A DNA stretch of 7,088 nt from an uncultured Bacillota bacterium (lineage in GTDB: Bacteria; Bacillota_I; Bacilli_A; RF39; UBA660). This document shows positions 1-5,998 of this stretch, piece by piece (positions within the stretch are counted from its first letter, which is position 1; each line of letters starts with the position of its first letter). Both the position numbers and the translations under genes were made by a program. The notes under the pieces are model-generated. The model did not search any database. It was not told the DNA's origin and worked only from the letters and a program-made list of their open reading frames with translations. The stretch lies in contig CAMWQX010000055.1 in the NCBI GenBank assembly GCA_947176475.1, forward strand, positions 1 through 7,088, read 5' to 3'.

Positions 1-1876
1 CTTCGATTAATTTTTCCCATTCTTCGTTTCTAGTATTTAATTCTTTTGTTAACTCCTCTATTTTAGAATTGATAGAAGAACTTTTATTAAAGTCATTATA
101 GACATCACTTTTAAATAATTCATTGTTATATTCTTTTATCTTGGTCTCTAATTTAATAATCTCATTTTCAATTTTATTTAAAGACTTGCGAGCATCATAA
201 GTATTAACCTTTTTTGGTGTATCCTTTACTTCCTTTTTCGTTTCTACTTTAACCTCTTCTTTTTTTTCGACATTATTCAATTTATTCATATATTCTTCAT
301 AACCATAAGGATAGAAAGTTACTCCATTATCATCAAATACTAATAATTCATTAGCTATCTTTTTGACAAAGTATCGGTCATGAGAAACAAAGATAATAGT
401 TCCTTCATATTCGGATAAAATATTTTCTAGATGTTCTTTTCCAACAATATCCATATGATTAGTTGGTTCATCGAGGATTAAGAAGTTTGGTTTATTATAA
501 AGAATCTCACATAGTTGAAGACGGACTTTCTCTCCACCAGATAGGACATTGATGGTTTTAAAGACGTCATCACCTTTAAAGAGGAATGAGCCTAATGCAC
601 TTCGCGATTCTTGTTCAGTTAATTTAGGCAAATGATTTCTAAATTCTTCTAAAACTGTTTTATTAGAGTCAATCATAGCTAGAGTTTGGTCAAAATATCC
701 TGGTGAAACACGAAGACCATAACTAACATTGCCAGAAAGTGGTTCAATAAGTCCATGAAGCGTTTTAAGTAGGGTCGACTTACCTATCCCGTTTTTGCCA
801 ATTACACCAATTTTTTTACCACGCATTATTTCAAGATTAACGGTTGCTAAGGGTTTATCATAACCAATAACTAAATCCTCAGCTAATAAAACTTTTTTAA
901 CAGAAGGTTCAATCTCACTTAAATTGGTTTTAAAAACACGCATATCAATCTTATTAGGTTTTTCAATAATATCCATTTTTTCAATTTGATGAAGACGCGA
1001 CATAGCAAGAGATGCTTTAGATGGTTTAAATCTAAATCTTTCATAAATACTTCTTAGACGTTTAATCTCTTTTTGTTGGAATTCATAATCATATAGCGTC
1101 TTTTCATAGTTAAGTTGTTTTTCCTTTTCATAATGTTCATAACTTCCGACATATCTAGTGGTACGTCCATATTCTATGTCATAAATAATATTCGCAATAT
1201 TATCAATAAACATACGGTCATGCGATACGATGGTAATGGCACCTTTATATTTTTTTAAGTATCCTTCTAGCCATTCGATAGTCTCGATATCTAAATGATT
1301 AGTTGGTTCATCTAAGATGAGTAAGTCTGGGGCCGAAAGGAGAAGTTTAATAAAAGCAATCTTTGTTCTTTGTCCACCAGAGAATTCCTTAATAGTTTTG
1401 GATTTATCAGATTCACTAAAACCAAATTTATTAAGCATTATTTCATATTCTTTTTTATAGGAGTATCCACCAAGTAATTTAAAACTTTCTTGTAGTTCAG
1501 TATATTCGGCGATGTATTTCTCAGTGCTATTTTCTTTTATATTAGCAACATATTCATTTAGTTTGTCTTCCATTTTGATGAGTTCTTTAAAGGACTTTCT
1601 AACCTCATCTAAAAGAGTTTCATCTTCATTTTCAAATTCAATTTGGCGAAGATAACCAATTTTATATTTGCCCAATTTAGTAATTTGGAATTTTTCTTCT
1701 CCTATTCCCTCTTCGAATAATTCATTATCTATTAAAGCTTTTAAAAGAGTTGTCTTTCCCGCTCCATTACGACCAACAATGGCAATATGATCATGATCTT
1801 TAATATCAAAATTAACATACTCTAAAATAGTATTTCCCGAAAGAGTAACAGATGCATTTTTTATACTTATATTCAT
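1..1876 (-). CDS. ABC-F family ATPase (translation factor / ribosome-associated), C-terminus cut by window edge
   Basis: Cytoplasmic ABC-F protein with two ATP-binding cassettes and no membrane segment. Members of this family bind the ribosomal E site and relieve stalled or antibiotic-bound ribosomes. Seen: 625 residues are visible from an ATG at 1876. ABC1 has Walker A GRNGAGKTT (35-43), signature FSGGQ (165-169) and Walker B ILDEP with D189/E190. A basic inter-domain linker, with RFRFKPSKASLAMSRL, corresponds to the tRNA-facing linker of the family. ABC2 has Walker A GKNGIGKST (360-368), signature LSGGE (445-449) and Walker B D469/E470. Both switch histidines follow, as VSHDR. A charged linker (about 530-555) leads into a C-terminal coiled coil that runs off the window, which recalls YdiF/Uup-type members of about 640 residues, so little is missing. 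The start overlaps the upstream TGA as ATGA; an AGAGG (1885-1889) serves as ribosome binding site inside the upstream gene. Whether it is housekeeping or gives antibiotic protection cannot be told here. Confidence 0.95.
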   Translation of the reverse strand, partial: MNISIKNASVTLSGNTILEYVNFDIKDHDHIAIVGRNGAGKTTLLKALIDNELFEEGIGEEKFQITKLGKYKIGYLRQIEFENEDETLLDEVRKSFKELIKMEDKLNEYVANIKENSTEKYIAEYTELQESFKLLGGYSYKKEYEIMLNKFGFSESDKSKTIKEFSGGQRTKIAFIKLLLSAPDLLILDEPTNHLDIETIEWLEGYLKKYKGAITIVSHDRMFIDNIANIIYDIEYGRTTRYVGSYEHYEKEKQLNYEKTLYDYEFQQKEIKRLRSIYERFRFKPSKASLAMSRLHQIEKMDIIEKPNKIDMRVFKTNLSEIEPSVKKVLLAEDLVIGYDKPLATVNLEIMRGKKIGVIGKNGIGKSTLLKTLHGLIEPLSGNVSYGLRVSPGYFDQTLAMIDSNKTVLEEFRNHLPKLTEQESRSALGSFLFKGDDVFKTINVLSGGEKVRLQLCEILYNKPNFLILDEPTNHMDIVGKEHLENILSEYEGTIIFVSHDRYFVKKIANELLVFDDNGVTFYPYGYEEYMNKLNNVEKKEEVKVETKKEVKDTPKKVNTYDARKSLNKIENEIIKLETKIKEYNNELFKSDVYNDFNKSSSINSKIEELTKELNTRNEEWEKLIE

Positions 1877-2448
1877 TTCCAAAACCTCTTTTTCAAGTAT
1901 TTTTCGTAGGTTTGATGATCAACATTAACGCATTTTTTAATTTTCTTTAACTTACATTTCTTTAATAGATTAGCATATATTTGTTTACTGCAACCAGCCG
2001 ACTTTTCAGCACCAATTAAATAAAATATAAGATGTTCTTCATTTTGACCATCATATCTTATGTCTTTTATATCTTTTTTTATTTCTTCATCTAGTTCTAT
2101 GATTAAATAATCTTTTATTAATTCAATTATTATATCATTTAGAGAATCTTTCATTATAAGGAGTTTCTCTTTAAAATCATCAAAGGTATCGCATACACGC
2201 ATATATTCGTGATATTCATCTTCGATTTCATCAGATGAGCAGGGAGTGTAATAGATAACATAGTTATCCCCACTTATTTTAATAGGATAATCAACAGTTA
2301 TGGTTTCTCCACAGGCAAGGCATTTTACTTTAAATAGTGAGCGATCAATAATTTTATCGATTTCTGCACTGGTTACTTCACTCTTAATCTTAATGCGATT
2401 TTTCTTTTTACAATTAGGACATTTAAAATCTTCTTTTTGGGTTGCCAT
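1873..2448 (-). CDS. CpXC-domain zinc-ribbon protein, 191 aa
   Basis: Small cytoplasmic protein with an N-terminal treble-clef/zinc-ribbon-like CpXC domain. Seen: CPNC at residues 10-13 and CLAC at 43-46 give four zinc-ligand candidates (C10, C13, C43, C46). Between and after them come the family-typical IIDRSLF (33-39), VDYP and VIYYTP segments. The remaining ~120 residues are acidic then strongly basic at the C-terminus and contain further cysteines, but I recognise no domain there. Known: CpXC proteins are common in Firmicutes and have no well-established function. The ATG at 2448 is preceded by a strong AAAGGTGAG (2454-2462) at 5-base spacing, which fixes the start. It is the first gene of an operon with the ABC-F gene, and its TGA overlaps that gene's ATG, so translation of the two is probably coupled. 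A regulatory or accessory role for the ATPase is inference only. Confidence 0.85.
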   Translation of the reverse strand: MATQKEDFKCPNCKKKNRIKIKSEVTSAEIDKIIDRSLFKVKCLACGETITVDYPIKISGDNYVIYYTPCSSDEIEDEYHEYMRVCDTFDDFKEKLLIMKDSLNDIIIELIKDYLIIELDEEIKKDIKDIRYDGQNEEHLIFYLIGAEKSAGCSKQIYANLLKKCKLKKIKKCVNVDHQTYEKYLKKRFWK

Positions 2449-2453
2449 AAATA

Positions 2454-2462
2454 CTCACCTTT
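2454..2462 (-). promoter_or_regulatory. Ribosome binding site of the CpXC gene
   Basis: AAAGGTGAG on the minus strand lies 5 bases upstream of the ATG at 2448. It is a strong Shine-Dalgarno match and decides the start codon. By contrast, the divergent lysozyme gene has no such site. Confidence 0.85.
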
Positions 2463-2471
2463 CGATTAATA

Positions 2472-2480
2472 ATTATATCA
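2472..2480 (-). promoter_or_regulatory. Extended -10 promoter of the CpXC / ABC-F operon
   Basis: TGATATAAT on the minus strand is a perfect TGnTATAAT extended -10 element. Transcription would start near 2465 and give a leader of about 17 bases, just enough to hold the ribosome binding site. No good -35 hexamer is found at 16-18 bases, which is tolerated with an extended -10. A second minus-strand TATAAT (2495-2500) lies upstream and could give a leader of about 40 bases. Confidence 0.6.
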
Positions 2481-2498
2481 TAATTTGAAAATTTATTA

Positions 2499-2504
2499 TA
2501 TAAT
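2499..2504 (+). promoter_or_regulatory. Probable -10 element of the GH25 lipoprotein gene
   Basis: A consensus TATAAT lies 10 bases upstream of the first plausible ATG (2515) and 16 bases upstream of the second (2521). Transcription would begin around 2511, so the mRNA would be leaderless or nearly so. This fits the absence of any Shine-Dalgarno sequence. The -35 at 17 bases (TATCAT, 2476-2481) is weak. The hexamer is part of a perfect palindrome, ATTATATAAT (2495-2504), so it also reads as a -10 in the opposite direction. Confidence 0.5.
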
Positions 2505-2520
2505 TGTCTTAGTGATGTTT

Positions 2521-3735
2521 ATGAGAAAAAAATTAATTTTAATGTTAATAACGGCAAGTTTATTAACAGGATGTGGTTATGATAAGTATGAAATGCCCAA
2601 AGATGCTTATATCAATTTAAAGGAAAATAATTATTTAGTATTCGAAACAATTAAAATGAGTGATTTAGTTAAAGATACGAATGTTGAAATATTAAATAAA
2701 GATGAAGAAATTGTCAATGATAAGACAGGAAAGCATACGGTTACTTTAGATTATAAATTTAATAAAAGGACCTATAAATTTGATATAACATATGAGTTAT
2801 TAGATAATGAATCTCCTTTTATCTTAAATGCAGCTTCTTCTAAGACTGTTGTTAAGGATTCGGAATTTGATCCTTGTGAAGGAACGAACTTCATTGATAA
2901 CTATGATCGCGAACCTAAATGTCGGGTTGAAGGAGAATATGATATAAGTAAAGTTGGAAATTACTCAGTTCAGTATATTTTCAGTGATGAAGCGAATAAT
3001 GAAACAACGAGAAACTTAACTATTAAAGTTATTGAAGAAGTTAAGAAACCAACTACAACTACGACGAAAAAACCAACAACTAATCAAAAGCCAACCGAAC
3101 CAACATATAATATTCAAGAATATATAAATAAGTATAAATTTGATGACACAATGATTGGAATAGATGTTTCACGCTGGCAAGGAGATGTAGATTATAATCA
3201 AGTAAAAGAAGCTGGTGTAGAGTTTGTAATGATGCGTATGGGTGTTCAATCAGGATCTAAAAAAGATTTAGAGATGGATTCCTTCTACGAAAAGAATATT
3301 GAAAATGCGAAAAATGCCGGATTAAAAGTCGGAGTTTATCTTTATAGTGTAGCTTTAAATCCTGATAAGGCTCGTGAGCATGCAAAATGGGTAGTAAAAA
3401 ACTTAAAGGGATTAAAGTTAGATTTTCCAATTGCATATGATTGGGAAAACTGGCAATATATTAGAGAATATAATGTATCAATTCATGATTTGAATATGAA
3501 CTTCGAAGCATTTGCTGACGAATTAAAAAAGAATGGATATGAGGCAATGCTTTATTCTTCAAAATATTATTTAAATCATATATGGAATAATAGAAAAGAT
3601 TATCCCGTATGGCAAGCTCATTATGCTACGGAAACAGAGATGGATAAAAATGGTATCATGTGGCAGTTAAGTGATAAAGGAAGAGTTCCAGGAATATCTG
3701 GCAATGTCGATTTAGACATATATTATTTAGATTAG
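2521..3735 (+). CDS. GH25 lysozyme-type lipoprotein with Ig-like domains
   Basis: Secreted, lipid-anchored peptidoglycan hydrolase (N-acetylmuramidase family GH25). Numbered from the ATG at 2521 (404 aa): positive N-region RKK, hydrophobic core, lipobox LLTG-C18 cleaved and lipidated at C18. Two Ig-like regions follow (about 28-94 and 95-172). The second, with FIDNYD and the spaced VGNYSVQYIFSDEANN, resembles DUF5011-type bacterial Ig repeats and carries C119 and C134, a possible disulfide. A Thr/Lys/Pro-rich spacer (about 176-195) lifts the catalytic domain from the membrane. The GH25 domain (about 211-404) shows IDVSRWQG with D215, the catalytic-type DWE (D307, E309) and a closing NVDLD. 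All expected acidic residues are present, so it is probably active. Alternative starts are the ATG at 2515 (406 aa) and an upstream TTG at 2485, which I reject because it would place the promoter inside the gene. Likely roles are cell-wall turnover or attack on other bacteria. It stands alone on the plus strand. Confidence 0.93.
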   Translation: MRKKLILMLITASLLTGCGYDKYEMPKDAYINLKENNYLVFETIKMSDLVKDTNVEILNKDEEIVNDKTGKHTVTLDYKFNKRTYKFDITYELLDNESPFILNAASSKTVVKDSEFDPCEGTNFIDNYDREPKCRVEGEYDISKVGNYSVQYIFSDEANNETTRNLTIKVIEEVKKPTTTTTKKPTTNQKPTEPTYNIQEYINKYKFDDTMIGIDVSRWQGDVDYNQVKEAGVEFVMMRMGVQSGSKKDLEMDSFYEKNIENAKNAGLKVGVYLYSVALNPDKAREHAKWVVKNLKGLKLDFPIAYDWENWQYIREYNVSIHDLNMNFEAFADELKKNGYEAMLYSSKYYLNHIWNNRKDYPVWQAHYATETEMDKNGIMWQLSDKGRVPGISGNVDLDIYYLD

Positions 3736-3754
3736 TTATTAACTAATCTTTTTT
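3730..3754 (+). terminator. Intrinsic terminator of the GH25 gene
   Basis: Perfect 8-bp stem GATTAGTT / AACTAATC with a 3-base loop (ATT), followed directly by six T. The stop codon TAG (3733-3735) lies inside the left arm. No T-run follows on the other strand, so it works in the plus direction only. Confidence 0.85.
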
Positions 3755-3780
3755 ATTGTTTATCAGTAATATATTATTGC

Positions 3781-3810
3781 AAAATAAAAAAAGATAGATA
3801 AACTATCTTT
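3781..3810 (-). terminator. Intrinsic terminator of the 569-aa / 136-aa operon
   Basis: Read on the minus strand, AAAGATAG (3810-3803), a 5-base loop and CTATCTTT (3797-3790) form a perfect 8-bp stem. A T-rich tail, broken by one A, continues to 3781. The stop codon TAG (3805-3803) of the 136-aa gene is in the first arm. Together with the terminator at 3730-3754 it insulates the two convergent genes within about 80 bases. Confidence 0.85.
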
Positions 3811-4213
3811 GCATGAATTCTTGATACCATGCAGCAATACGATCTGAACGTACTGTAGCATTGTGCATATATTCTAAATATTCAGTTTTACTTAACTTTT
3901 CTTCTTTCTCTTTGCGATAATCATTAAATTTTTTTTCAGCAAATAAATCTTGTAAGTATGATTGTAAAAGAGTTATTTTGTATTCTGTTAAATCTTTGCG
4001 AATATTATAATTTAAGAATATATTGTCCACTTTATATCTTTCATAATCGGTATCTAAGTTATAATCTGATTCAATATTAATGTCATCTACAACATATGAT
4101 CGTGCTCTTCCAAGTAACATACTGATATCTTTTTCACTGTTGTCTTTAATATTTTTAACATCATCACGGTCTGTAGATAGCATATTATATAATTCATTAA
4201 ATTCTTCTGTCAT
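3803..4213 (-). CDS. Hypothetical soluble helical protein, 136 aa
   Basis: I do not recognise this protein. It has no signal peptide, no membrane segment and no cysteines. The sequence is highly charged and predicted by eye to be mainly helical: an acidic N-terminal half (DRDD, IESDYNLDTDYERY) and a Lys/Glu-rich segment, DYRKEKEEKLSKTEYLEYM (about 98-116), that could form a coiled coil. The end, AAWYQEFMQR, is amphipathic. It is the second gene of a two-gene operon: the ATG at 4213 lies 8 bases after the stop of the 569-aa gene, and its ribosome binding site AGGTGA (4218-4223) overlaps that stop codon. This implies coupled translation and a probable physical partnership with the larger protein. 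It lacks the central WxG motif of type VII secretion substrates. Confidence 0.8.
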   Translation of the reverse strand: MTEEFNELYNMLSTDRDDVKNIKDNSEKDISMLLGRARSYVVDDINIESDYNLDTDYERYKVDNIFLNYNIRKDLTEYKITLLQSYLQDLFAEKKFNDYRKEKEEKLSKTEYLEYMHNATVRSDRIAAWYQEFMQR

Positions 4214-4217
4214 AATA

Positions 4218-4223
4218 TCACCT
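4218..4223 (-). promoter_or_regulatory. Ribosome binding site overlapping the upstream stop codon
   Basis: AGGTGA on the minus strand sits 4 bases upstream of the ATG of the 136-aa gene. It shares its first two bases with the TAG stop (4224-4222) of the 569-aa gene. Such an arrangement favours re-initiation by the same ribosome and similar output of the two proteins. Confidence 0.7.
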
Positions 4224-5931
4224 ATGCTCCCAATCTATTCTTTGTAGTTCCCAATGTATTTAATTTATTTAACTCAGAGTAATATTTGTTGGCCTCTTCT
4301 TCAGTTAAGAAATGGGCATTTACTGCTTCTTCAACTTTTCCTCTTAGCATTTCAATACTCATATTTGTATTGGTTATCAAGCCAGGATCTTGGGCATATA
4401 ATAATCTCGCATAATTTCTTTTAATATCACTTTGCAAGTTATTAAGTGACTCAACGACGCGATTCTTTTGTTTCTCAAAATCATTTTGTGTTAAGTTATA
4501 CTTAGTGAATGCTTGATTATAAGAAATCATTAAGTTATCTAATGCTTGCTTAATGCGCATATCTTTAATATTTTTTGTTACTAAATCAACTGTTATTTTA
4601 GTGATTTGATTTTTTATTTCACTAAAATCATCCACACTGTCGATGACCTCTAATTGGCGAGATATGGAACTAATCTCAGTCATAACGGCATCACAATATT
4701 CATCGCGATTGCTATATAGTTTAATAAGTTCATTGCGTTTTGTGCCAATTAGCTCAGATGTAGAATTTATTAATTGTTGCATTTCAAGTGTCGGTATCTT
4801 TTTTAAGGCTTCTTGGGCTATAACTTCAAATGAATAGCCATTATTTCCACTTTCTTTTGCCGTTAAATCATGTTCTGTTGAGGTATCTTTGATACTCTGT
4901 TTTAATTGATTTAATGAATTAGCATAATATAAGTAATCATTACTATAAATGGCATCATGAGGAAAAGTGCTTAAAGCTGTTACTTCCTCGGGAGTTACTA
5001 AATATGATGAGACAATGGGTATCTCAGCAGTAACTTCAATGGTATCTTCTTTAGCTAATTCTAATTTTATTTCACTCAATAATGACGGATTTTCTCCTGT
5101 ACGATTAAACTCTTCTAGTTTTTCATTATCGGCTTTTTCTTTTTCACGTGCTAATATTTCGCGTTGCTTTATGGCGATTTGTAAGATTGCTTCGTCAACT
5201 GAAATATTTCTACCAGATATATAAATATCCGTAGCATTGACCATCATCTTTGGTAATACATCGCGAATATACTCTTGAGTAGTCATATTTAACTCTTTAA
5301 TAACAGACTCTAAAACTTCTGGTTCTAATTCTTCAGCTAAATACATACACAATTCGGTTTTATCAACTAAAGTTGCTGGTCGATAGGTATTATTTAATAA
5401 CATATTATAAACTTCTTCAATGGTCTTGTAATTATCGCCAATGCGTATCATTCCATCACTGTTCATAAAGGATATTTTACTATATAAATATTCTTTAGTT
5501 TCGACAACGGCAACTTCACTCGTTCTAACAGTTGCAATAAATCCTACACGATTTTGCACAAATTCATCAATATATTGTTTTCCTAATAATGGATTAATAG
5601 GAATAAATTCATCTTGAGAAATATTAATTATAGGCGCTAAAGGTTCAGGTTCATTGGTTTCTGGTGTAGCTTGGACATCCTTATTTTCTAATGCCCCAAA
5701 ATCAATTGTAGTATCATTTTCTTTAGTTAGTGGTTTTACATCTGGTAAAACCTTAGTTCTAATGTATGTTAAAACTTGCTCATAAGTTGAACCTTCACTT
5801 ATAAAATTAACTAAGACATTTTCTAAAAAAGGTTTTAGAGGCACATTTATTCCACTATGTATGTAATTGCCATATAGTATGCTTTCTGGTAAAGCTTTTT
5901 CAACTAGGGCAATAATTTTTGCGTTATCCAT
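4222..5931 (-). CDS. Hypothetical large soluble coiled-coil-rich protein, 569 aa
   Basis: I do not recognise this protein. Visible layout: a helical N-terminal part (1-65), a Pro/Glu/Thr-rich probably disordered linker (about 66-105), a mixed alpha/beta middle (about 106-245) containing the strand-like FIATVRTSEVAVVETKEYLY (131-150), a charged helix QREILAREKEKADNEKLEEF (256-275), a second linker (about 276-305), and a long helical C-terminal half (about 330-569) with heptad-like spacing. It has no signal peptide, no membrane segment, no nucleotide-binding motif, and only two cysteines (C195, C413). A structural or scaffold role in the cytoplasm would fit but is inference. The start is secure: the ATG at 5931 follows a perfect AAGGAGG (5938-5944) at 6-base spacing and an extended -10 promoter. 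It is co-transcribed with the 136-aa gene 8 bases downstream and lies just behind the FtsK-like/methyltransferase-like operon on the same strand. Confidence 0.85.
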   Translation of the reverse strand: MDNAKIIALVEKALPESILYGNYIHSGINVPLKPFLENVLVNFISEGSTYEQVLTYIRTKVLPDVKPLTKENDTTIDFGALENKDVQATPETNEPEPLAPIINISQDEFIPINPLLGKQYIDEFVQNRVGFIATVRTSEVAVVETKEYLYSKISFMNSDGMIRIGDNYKTIEEVYNMLLNNTYRPATLVDKTELCMYLAEELEPEVLESVIKELNMTTQEYIRDVLPKMMVNATDIYISGRNISVDEAILQIAIKQREILAREKEKADNEKLEEFNRTGENPSLLSEIKLELAKEDTIEVTAEIPIVSSYLVTPEEVTALSTFPHDAIYSNDYLYYANSLNQLKQSIKDTSTEHDLTAKESGNNGYSFEVIAQEALKKIPTLEMQQLINSTSELIGTKRNELIKLYSNRDEYCDAVMTEISSISRQLEVIDSVDDFSEIKNQITKITVDLVTKNIKDMRIKQALDNLMISYNQAFTKYNLTQNDFEKQKNRVVESLNNLQSDIKRNYARLLYAQDPGLITNTNMSIEMLRGKVEEAVNAHFLTEEEANKYYSELNKLNTLGTTKNRLGA

Positions 5932-5937
5932 ACTATG

Positions 5938-5944
5938 CCTCCTT
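5938..5944 (-). promoter_or_regulatory. Ribosome binding site of the 569-aa gene
   Basis: AAGGAGG, a perfect complement to the 16S rRNA tail, lies 6 bases upstream of the ATG at 5931. It is the strongest ribosome binding site in the window and suggests this protein is made in quantity. Confidence 0.85.
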
Positions 5945-5957
5945 ATTATCTAAAGTT

Positions 5958-5966
5958 ATTATAGCA
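5958..5966 (-). promoter_or_regulatory. Extended -10 promoter of the 569-aa / 136-aa operon
   Basis: TGCTATAAT on the minus strand is a perfect extended -10. The start site would be near 5951, giving a leader of about 20 bases that carries the AAGGAGG. No clear -35 is present; an uninterrupted run of T (minus strand) lies directly upstream instead and could act like an A/T-rich upstream element. The T-run is also the tail of the preceding gene's presumed terminator. Confidence 0.6.
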
Positions 5967-5998
5967 AAAAAAAAAACGCATTTAATAGTGTTTTTTTT
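5966..5998 (-). terminator. Probable terminator of the FtsK-like / methyltransferase-like operon
   Basis: On the minus strand, eight A then CAC (5998-5988), an 8-base loop and GCG followed by eleven T (5979-5966) form an A/T hairpin with one A-C mismatch. On the plus strand the mismatch becomes a G-U pair, so the hairpin would be more stable in that direction, although no plus-strand gene reads into it. The TAA stop (5984-5982) lies in the loop. Strength is uncertain because only two G-C pairs are present, so read-through into the next operon is possible. Confidence 0.45.

Noticed and set aside
2300..2488. Plus-strand open frame of 62 residues opposite the CpXC gene
   Set aside because: It lies antisense to a gene with a good domain match and strong ribosome binding site, has no ribosome binding site of its own and gives no recognisable protein.
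2449..2514. Riboswitch or attenuator upstream of the ABC-F operon, as found before some antibiotic-resistance ABC-F genes
   Set aside because: The predicted leader is only about 17-40 bases, too short for an attenuator, and no leader peptide or hairpin is visible.
2485..2520. TTG at 2485 as start of the lysozyme lipoprotein
   Set aside because: It would add 12 residues before an already complete lipoprotein signal peptide and would place the TATAAT at 2499 inside the coding region. No ribosome binding site precedes it.
3755..3780. Possible small RNA or further gene between the two convergent terminators
   Set aside because: Only 26 bases of A/T-rich sequence remain between the two hairpins, with no promoter or structure.
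4643..5224. Two plus-strand open frames (4643-4837 and 4967-5224) opposite the 569-aa gene
   Set aside because: They are antisense to a long, well-initiated frame, and their serine-rich composition is what the reverse complement of that gene produces.
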